The notes under the pieces: model-generated
The model's database searches: none
Seen by the model: the letters and a program-made list of their open reading frames with translations, nothing else
What the model was told of the DNA's origin: nothing
Shown: positions 57,755 to 64,000 of the stretch, piece by piece
Layout of the letters: the number at the start of each line of letters is the position of its first letter
Numbering within the stretch: position 1 is the stretch's first letter
From: Magicicada septendecula
Lineage: Eukaryota > Arthropoda > Insecta > Hemiptera > Cicadidae
Reading direction: 5' to 3'
Length of the DNA stretch: 64,000 nucleotides
NCBI GenBank assembly: GCA_034769895.1
Contig: CM068372.1
Coordinates: 242,010,343-242,074,342, forward strand
Translations under genes and position numbers: made by a program

Positions 57755-58787
57755 GATTTTTAACAATTGTACCTCCCAGCTACTTCTACAAAATTGATTA
57801 AATTCTTTGACTCTATTCAAAAACTGCATAGGGTGTACCCCCCTGTTTTCACAATTAAATAACTCCAAATCGATATCACTATTCATATCTTTAGCAATGA
57901 CTATGTGTTCAGTAACTCTATTAAGTTTTTCGGTTATAGCTATGTTCAATTCATCTTTAACATTAACTATACTCTGCTCAATTGACACAAATTTATTATT
58001 ATTTAAATACTCAAATTGTTTATTATTTTTATCTATAGTATTTACTGTATTTTGTATAGCTTGTATCTCTGTTTTGCAATTACTTTCTACCTCATTTCTA
58101 ACATTTTTTACTATTGCTATTTGTGATTCTAATTCACTGCTACGGTTATCTATAACATGTATTGTGTTAGTTAAGCACTGCATCTCACTCTCAATATTCT
58201 CAACTTTATCATCTACTTTACTTACAAAATTTTCTAATTTGTCATTTACTGTAAATATTTGTTGCCCAATCTCTTTCTGATTGGATTCTAACATATTTGT
58301 TTTGCTGTCTACCACACACACATACTCTCTCAATTCATCTGTTTCTCTTTTTGTTTCACTAAGTATTTCATTCATTCGGTCTTCAATGCTACAAAGTGAA
58401 TTAGTTAATACATCAAACCTAGCATCATTCATGTTAAAACGTTTATTTAATTCAGTATACTGTATATCTAATTTCTCATTTACCTTATTTTTAAATTCTA
58501 GCATTTCGTTTTTCAATTCGCTAAAAACTATCTTGTTTTTCTAAAGCGTTATACATACTGTCTTGTTTTTCTAAACTATTGTACATCATATCATACAATC
58601 TTGTTAACATAGTATCATTCTCAGATTTCTTATTTTGATTTCCTAAAATAGGTGTTGAATGAATCTCAACTGTCTGTATTATTTTTGACTCCTCAAGACT
58701 ACTGTCAGTGGTTTGAATTCCGGAGTCGCTACTTATTTGGCTTTCTATTTGGCTGTCAGATAAGCTGACGTTATTATTATCTGCCAT
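57755..58787 (-). pseudogene. Gag N-terminal part of the level-2 element
   Basis: Starts at 58787 with an acidic Ser-rich segment (DSQIESQISSDSGIQ), shared with the gag-only proteins. A duplicated EKQDS motif follows, and a frameshift near 58518 leads into the frame 58516-57755. That frame is a long predicted coiled coil (about 190 residues) followed by the capsid start HPMQFLNRVKEFNQF and SWEVQLLKI, where the level-3 element interrupts it. The gene resumes in the same frame at 42922. The protein would form the virus-like particle shell. Confidence 0.8.
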
Positions 58788-59005
58788 TTTTTTTTTTTAA
58801 ATCTTTTAGATATATTTCTTTGTAAAATATTATTAGATGTAACACATACTTATTAAAAAAAATATTCTACTCACCCATACTACACATAATCATAACATAA
58901 CCTTACTACTTATGTTTACACATTTTTTAGTTACCTTAAACAACCATTCTGTTCTCCCAAGTAGGCCTATATTTATATAAAAAAAATTATTTTTTATATA
59001 AATGT

Positions 59006-59023
59006 CCCTAAGTTCGGAAGCCA
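59006..59023 (-). other. Primer-binding site of the level-2 element, variant
   Basis: The minus strand reads TGGCTTCCGAACTTAGGG two bases after the LTR end, at the same spacing as the level-3 site, but only CCGAAC of the TGGCGCCCGAACAG core is shared. The leader 58788-59005 holds no other feature. Confidence 0.6.
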
Positions 59024-59025
59024 AT

Positions 59026-60265
59026 TGTACTATTTGATATTTATTGATATCAAATAAACCTAAGGGAATTTACTTTTGACTCAATTACTTTCTAAATAAT
59101 TTCTTCGGGCGCCATCTTGTATTGCCAACTGTAAGGAAAACTTACCAAGGTTCAAATCAGCGAACCGGGAAGTGCAGAACTGGTTATTTAAGAAAGTACG
59201 ACTGAATTACCATCACACCTATTTTAATTCATTTTCACACTACAAAAGAAAACATGAAAATATAGCCCTTAACATAATTTCAAATGTTATATAGACAAAT
59301 GTTCCCCTTCCCTTCTCCTACTTTTTGCGATCTTATAGAAAAACAATAATAACATTTATTATGCATGATTTTCTCTTTAGAATAGAAATAAATACATTTT
59401 ATAAACCTAGGATTAGTTTTAAAAGCGGAAACCAGCACTTCATATTTTAATATATAATTAAACAAAACCCCCAAACTCGCTCACATACTACCCATTTTAG
59501 ATTTTCCCCTTAAACTCCTATTTTATTTACTTTGCCCCATCTGTTTTGGTTTTCTGAAAAATATAATAAAATTTGATAATTCTGTGTATATCCTGGTAAA
59601 ACTTATCTGCCTTGAGTCCGAATTCTAGTCCAGACGACGTCACATTGCTTTCCGTGCGCACTTTCACTTTAATTCATAATTTCCGAATTGTTATATTGTA
59701 AAGAAAACTGTTAATCACATTTTAGTAAGAACTTTGATTTTTTAAGTCATATTTTAAATATATTATTCACATTCTTTCTGTTTTGCGGGCCCGCAATTTA
59801 CGTTCCGGAACTTTGTGTGTGTCACTCGCGCGAGTGTTGAAATTAGACTGGGACTAGGCCAACGGCACTATTTTATAACGTCGCCGTGGTTGTATGACCA
59901 ATTCTCATTGTTTTTAAGTTTGTATTACTACGCCAGCAGACTGTTTTTGTTACACAACTACATTCCACCGTTAGGCTAGGCTCTGACGTAACATCGCCTG
60001 ATGCTCAATTACATAATTTGTCTACGCTGTTTTGTGTGTCATTGGTTGACCTTGGCACAATTCCAGCTTGTTAATTCTGTCGCTTCAGAAATTCATATAC
60101 AATATTTTCAATCAGTCATACCACCTTCGCTACCACTGTCGCTAACAATAAATATACCTTTGTTTACATTTTGTCCCTATCATAGTAAAAAATGTTATTT
60201 GTTTTATTAAAAAAAATACAAACTTCTTTATTACCCCAAAATTAGACCCAAAATGCCCCATTACA
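59026..60265 (-). repeat. 5' LTR of the level-2 element
   Basis: 1240 bp, near-identical to 34502-35740. Ends TGTAATGGGGCA and TAGTACA on the minus strand. A TTATAAAATA motif (59869-59878 region, minus strand) is a weak TATA candidate. Confidence 0.9.
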
Positions 60266-61080
60266 ATATTAATATATGAATAAGGAATTTTAAATTTATT
60301 TCCTGAGGCATTTGTATTTGTTGTTTATAAAATTATCCTTATTTTCTTAAGAAATCTAATTCATTTCACGTTTATACATACCATTATTTTTATGCTACTT
60401 GTGCATGTACCATCTTATAGTATAGTTCTAATTTTTTTACTTAATTATTAATAAGCAGCACATGAAATAAAAACAGAATATTTTTGGGAGTCACGAATAG
60501 TGCGGTGTCTCTTCATTAATTAAATGGGGCAAGCTTAAGGCACAGGATGCATATGAAAATTTGTTCAAACAAACTATAGCTGACGCGTCGCATTGAATGT
60601 TATGTATAAGTTACGGAAATTAATTGTTAATTAATTATTAACAATGTGTCAATTGTGATGTAATTATTATTAAGAATTATTGACAATGTAACAATGTATT
60701 CTAATGTATGTATTAGAAAATTTCTCCCTGTAAAATTTTACTTTAAAAATACAGTAAAACGTAAGTTAACATTACATTACACTATCTTACAAAATCAGAA
60801 CAACTGTGTGCTACTCGTAAGATTTTAAAATGTTTTTTATTTTAAATAACATTAAAATCTATAAAATATCTGCAGTAGGCATCTATAAACCTTCAAAATG
60901 TATCGTTGTTTTTTCAGTCTTCTATTGTCATTGATTTTAGAATGTTCAACAGTTTAAAGCACAAAAAATGATTTTAATGACAACAACAAAGTAAATATTT
61001 AATTTAAAAATCACTTTGTTATATTCTTTATATTAAGTAGGCCTACTTACTAGTGTAGGATTTTTTGGAAGAAAGGGAAA
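60266..61080. other. Flank of the level-2 element, nothing recognised
   Basis: AT-rich sequence, presumably interior of the level-1 element or a further insertion. No gene recognised. Confidence 0.35.
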
Positions 61081-61090
61081 CTGTTGCTTA

Positions 61091-61147
61091 GTGGCAACAC
61101 TGTAAGTAAGTGGTGTGACCTTGATGATACTACTTCCATTCAGTTAA
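61091..61147 (+). repeat. Small inverted gag segment
   Basis: Plus-strand SKWCDLDDTTSIQLT matches SDLDGTTSMQLT of the minus-strand gag frame at 31711. It therefore lies in the opposite orientation to the gag sequence next to it (61148-61964). Confidence 0.55.
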
Positions 61148-61970
61148 CTATAGACGTTTACGTAATTCTTCATGAAGTTGATCCATTTCACTCTTCACGT
61201 GATCCTTCATATTGGACATCTCTCCAGAACAATCTTTCGCAGTCTTGGATGTTTCTTCTATCTTGTTCTCAAGTACAATCGTGCGTGATTCTATTTCCTT
61301 TGTTTTACTAGTAGTCGCTTGAAGCTGATCATGAACATCTTGTATTTTACTGTCCTGTTCATGCTTTATCACCTTCATTTGTTCATTTACCCCGTCATTT
61401 ATTTGTTTATGAATATCCTGTAAATCTTTTTTCCATTCTATGCTTATTTTCTAACCTAACAGAGTGTTCATGCAGGGCTTTCCTAAACTTATTGTCTAAT
61501 TCATTTATGTGCGTATTTGTGTCGATAATTTTATCTGCTAACTGCATCGTACTATCTTCTATGTCTTGTTTCAACTCTTGTCTTACTTCATTTAGATTTT
61601 CTGTAATTTTTACAGTATCTTGTTTTAATTTGCCTAGTATATTATTTAAATCTTCCTTTAAATCTTCTGTTTGTTTACTTATATTTTGATTTAATTCTTC
61701 TTTCAGTTTTTCTGTTTGCTTATTTATTTATCTTTTTTTTATTTTTTATATTCTCTTGTTTTATTCTTCTTTTATTTTTAAATTCTTTCTTTTAAATTTT
61801 CTGTTTGTTTATCGAGTTTAGCATTTAGATTTTCCGCTTTGTTTGACATTCTCTTCTTTTAACTCTTCTTTAAATTTTTCTGCTTGTTTTATAACTAATT
61901 CGTCCATCATGGCCAGTATCGAATTTTTAAATGCTTCTAGATTCAACCCTCCTGGTTCTGCCACGTTGAA
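61148..61970 (-). pseudogene. Gag N-terminal coiled coil of the level-1 element
   Basis: On the minus strand, about 61964 reads AEPGGLNLEAFKNSIL, a Gag-like start, then a long Lys/Glu-rich coiled coil with several frame breaks. It continues to the frame 61378-61148 (KIQDVHDQLQATTSKTKEIE). It is close to the LTR at 62312 and on the right strand to be the 5' end of the level-1 gag. Confidence 0.5.
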
Positions 61971-62311
61971 TTATTTTTATTTATTCTTTCTTTATTATAT
62001 TATAATTTAAAAGAATTATTATTGGTGATACCCAGTTATGCTATGCTTTATTTATTATGTATTATTATTAATTATTATTATTATATTACTATTACGATTA
62101 CACCTCATTTACAATTTATTACCTGTTGAGCGCCAGTTGTGTTCTTATAATACACAACAATTTGAAATAACATTTACTACAATACTAGTTATTCCATACA
62201 ATATATATTTTTTTCTTGAACACACTTTTCTTTAGCGCATTCATTTAACTTAAAAAAAATTCTTTAAATCGTTAAATGATTATGGTCGCATCCCACGTTC
62301 TTGGGCAACAT
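61971..62311 (-). other. Leader of the level-1 element
   Basis: AT-rich. The minus strand after the LTR reads TTGCCCAAGAACGTGGGATG. A TGG-starting primer site is not at the LTR edge, though TGGGATGCGACC occurs 18 bases inside. No gene. Confidence 0.4.
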
Positions 62312-64000
62312 TTACAACATCACAACGATTTTAATGCATTTATTTATTGATGTGTGTTAAATCTTTATGTACATTACATCACATTAAATTCGTGTATATG
62401 CAAGAATGAAGGTTGTATTCATAATAATAATAATTCTATTTGATTGGTTTATACATCATTTCAATTTTTATTAACACTTTTTTTATTTGTTTAGAAACTC
62501 ATTATTATTTTGACATATTTATTATGGGTAATTTCCAATCTCAGATTGCACGTTAATTTCTTATTTATTTTACGATTCCAAATGATTTGTATTTTTATGT
62601 ACCGACTACGTATAATTCGTAGTCTTATGTGACACAAAAACATATTATAAAATCTTATTGCTAATACATTGTTATAAATTTTCTATACTGCTCTCAACTA
62701 GCTCAATTCTCTTACCGATTATCTACTCTTTTAATTATCTAACTCTTTTTTTTTATTATTATTACTAATTTCTCTTTGTTACTGCATATGCATTGCTTTC
62801 TATTAATTTCTCTGACGAGGTCGTCATTTACTACTAACAATTATAGTTTTTTTAAATTACAGTTACTGCTAACTCTTATCGTTACACAGTCTTTCATATT
62901 ACTGTACTTAATGTACAAACAAAAACATATCTACAACTATACAGTTACTTGACTCATCTTAGAATCAAATTGTTTATTCTTTTTCTCTTTAATATTTAAA
63001 GCCTTTTGATTCGGTCTTGGTTTCTGATAAATGCATGGTTAGTCACCTTGTTATTTGTGTGGTACATCTGAAGCGTATCCTCTTCAGTCCTGGAAGTCCT
63101 GGAGTCGGGTATTCTACGAGTCTTGTAGTCTCTCGTACTCTGGTTCACTGGATTCTTTCGTTCTTGGTCACGGCCTCTGGTTCCATCTGCTCACTCGAAT
63201 GGATGTGCAGTCTTGAAGACTCTGGTTTTCTGCTTGTGGTTGATCTATGATAGTTGTTGTTTCTACGTAGATACTTTGGCTGCCATGGTTGTCAATCAAT
63301 TCTAGAAGTTCTAGTTGTTGGGCATAGCCTCCAGCTGTTCTGATGATTGAACGAGAATCAAGTTGTAGTTCTTGGACATAGCCTCCGGCCACTATGATGG
63401 TCTGACGAGGAAAAAAAAGATATTTGCGCGTTCCCGTATTTATACCCAAGGTGCTAAAACATGTTTCAACAATATTCTGCATCTTTGAAAGTGTCGAGAG
63501 TGTCACTCTTAACCCACGCTTTATTGTTACACTTAATTTGCTCATCTTCGCGAATTGCGAAGTCTTTAGCACATTATCCAATATTCATTCGATCGGTAAT
63601 TTCTAGATGTTCACCATGCACAAACCGTTTTTCCTTATCTTACTTACTCTAATTACTATTGATGTTTAACTTCCTATCATTACAATTTTCATTCGTTTTT
63701 CACAATTTTTTATACACTTGTTCATTATTTTTAACTACACATTTTGGTGTCTTTAGTTTTTCGCTACCATGCACACAAGCATTATAAATTAATTTAAATA
63801 CAATAATTTATATCATTACTGAAAAGGGTGGCGCTTTTCAGGAATGAACAAGTGGCACATACACACACGCCCTTTATTTGTGTACACACATACAAAGAGC
63901 AGCTGGTGTCAATCACCTGTCCCAACCTGCAAGTCAGACGTCTCTTTTACAATTTATATTGCAGGCTGAATTCTTATTATTATCAAAATGCATTATTTAT
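62312..64000 (-). repeat. LTR of the level-1 element, cut by the window end
   Basis: Closely similar along its length to 25497 to about 27190, with small indels. As the element reads on the minus strand, this would be its 5' LTR. Shadow frames of the LTR at 25.5 kb recur here. Confidence 0.8.
63436..63446 (-). promoter_or_regulatory. Candidate TATA box of the LTR
   Basis: GGTATAAATAC on the minus strand, at the same relative place as in the LTRs at 20.1 and 26.6 kb. In this LTR it would drive the element. Confidence 0.5.

Larger units (their letters stand above)
34502..60265 (-). mobile_element. Level-2 Ty3/gypsy element, interrupted in gag
   Basis: A minus-strand element: 5' LTR 59026-60265, primer site 59006-59023, gag (58787-57755 then 42922-42209), protease-RT-RNase H-integrase (42200-38824), a 3 kb non-coding 3' region, polypurine tract, 3' LTR 34502-35740. 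Without the insert (42927-57754 plus one GATT) it is about 10.9 kb. By eye the two LTRs differ at only about eight of 1240 positions, so it is young. Flanking duplications are unclear (ATAC versus ATAT). There is no env-like gene. Confidence 0.85.
25497..64000 (-). mobile_element. Level-1 Ty3/gypsy element, split by nested insertions, runs past window
   Basis: A minus-strand element with its 3' LTR at 25497-27425, pol at 27580-30716, gag pieces at about 30780-31711 and 61148-61964, and a second LTR from 62312 past the window end. The two LTRs are nearly identical by eye. Removing the nested element (34502-60265) and the DDE transposon leaves about 7 kb of internal sequence, normal for this group. 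I infer that both LTRs belong to one element. The alternative is two neighbouring relatives, and a small inverted gag segment at 61091-61147 shows at least one rearrangement. Confidence 0.65.

Noticed and set aside
59130..60265. Shorter LTR starting TGTAAGG (also 34606)
   Set aside because: Similarity between the two copies continues left to TGTACTATTT (59026 and 34502), where the primer-site spacing also fits, so the longer LTR is right.

Overview
The window looks like intergenic or intronic DNA from a large, repeat-rich arthropod genome, probably an insect. It is AT-rich and full of microsatellites. It carries mariner, Tigger, Penelope, LINE and Ty3/gypsy copies. The only piece of host gene I recognise is one exon of a histidine acid phosphatase with clean splice sites (9152-9337, minus strand), a family expanded in insects. 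There are no bacterial-type operons, rRNA or CRISPR arrays, and I saw no tRNA.

Layout, left part. Positions 1181-6574 hold a minus-strand, gag-only LTR retroelement with a 5' LTR (5452-6574), a lysine-tRNA-type primer site and a broken gag-like gene, itself interrupted by a 1.1 kb Tigger-like non-autonomous element (4166-5298). Next come decayed LINE and mariner pieces (about 7.0 kb, 10.0-11.6 kb), the acid phosphatase exon, a complete but inactivated Tigger/jerky transposon (12202-14564), Penelope-like tails and one longer Penelope-like copy (14.6-19.2 kb) with hammerhead-ribozyme-like motifs, a diverged LTR (about 19.4-20.9 kb) and an almost intact mariner (21412-22649). A hammerhead-like motif beside a 103-bp tandem array (24.5 kb) and a fold-back repeat (25.0 kb) follow.

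Right part. From 25497 to beyond the window end is a three-level nest of LTR retroelements. Level 1 is a minus-strand Ty3/gypsy element (LTR 25497-27425, pol and gag to about 31.8 kb, gag start near 61.1-61.96 kb, second LTR from 62312). Level 2 is a younger minus-strand Ty3/gypsy element (34502-60265) with near-identical 1.24 kb LTRs. Level 3 sits in the level-2 gag gene, flanked by the 4-bp duplication GATT: a plus-strand gag-only element of the same LTR family (42927-57754). It has been tandemly duplicated as a 7.25 kb unit, giving two identical 446-aa gag-like genes. A DDE transposon with an unusually long second-D-to-E spacing (32782-34203) lies between level 1 and level 2.

How the parts fit. 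The level-2 element encodes Gag, protease, reverse transcriptase, RNase H and integrase, although its copy carries frameshifts and an insertion. The gag-only elements share its LTR ends, primer-site position, polypurine tract, long structured 3' region and Gag N-terminal motif, so they are probably mobilised in trans by such relatives. The most unusual observations are a Gag nucleocapsid with a RanBP2-type zinc finger between RGG-rich stretches in place of a CCHC knuckle; a long hairpin directly before the polypurine tract that keeps its pairing while its sequence changes; a gag-only protein with a conserved, unrecognised C-terminal domain ending in DDGG; and 5' and 3' LTRs of one element that differ in their first 230 bp but match afterwards. 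All similarity statements come from reading by eye; no database search was run.
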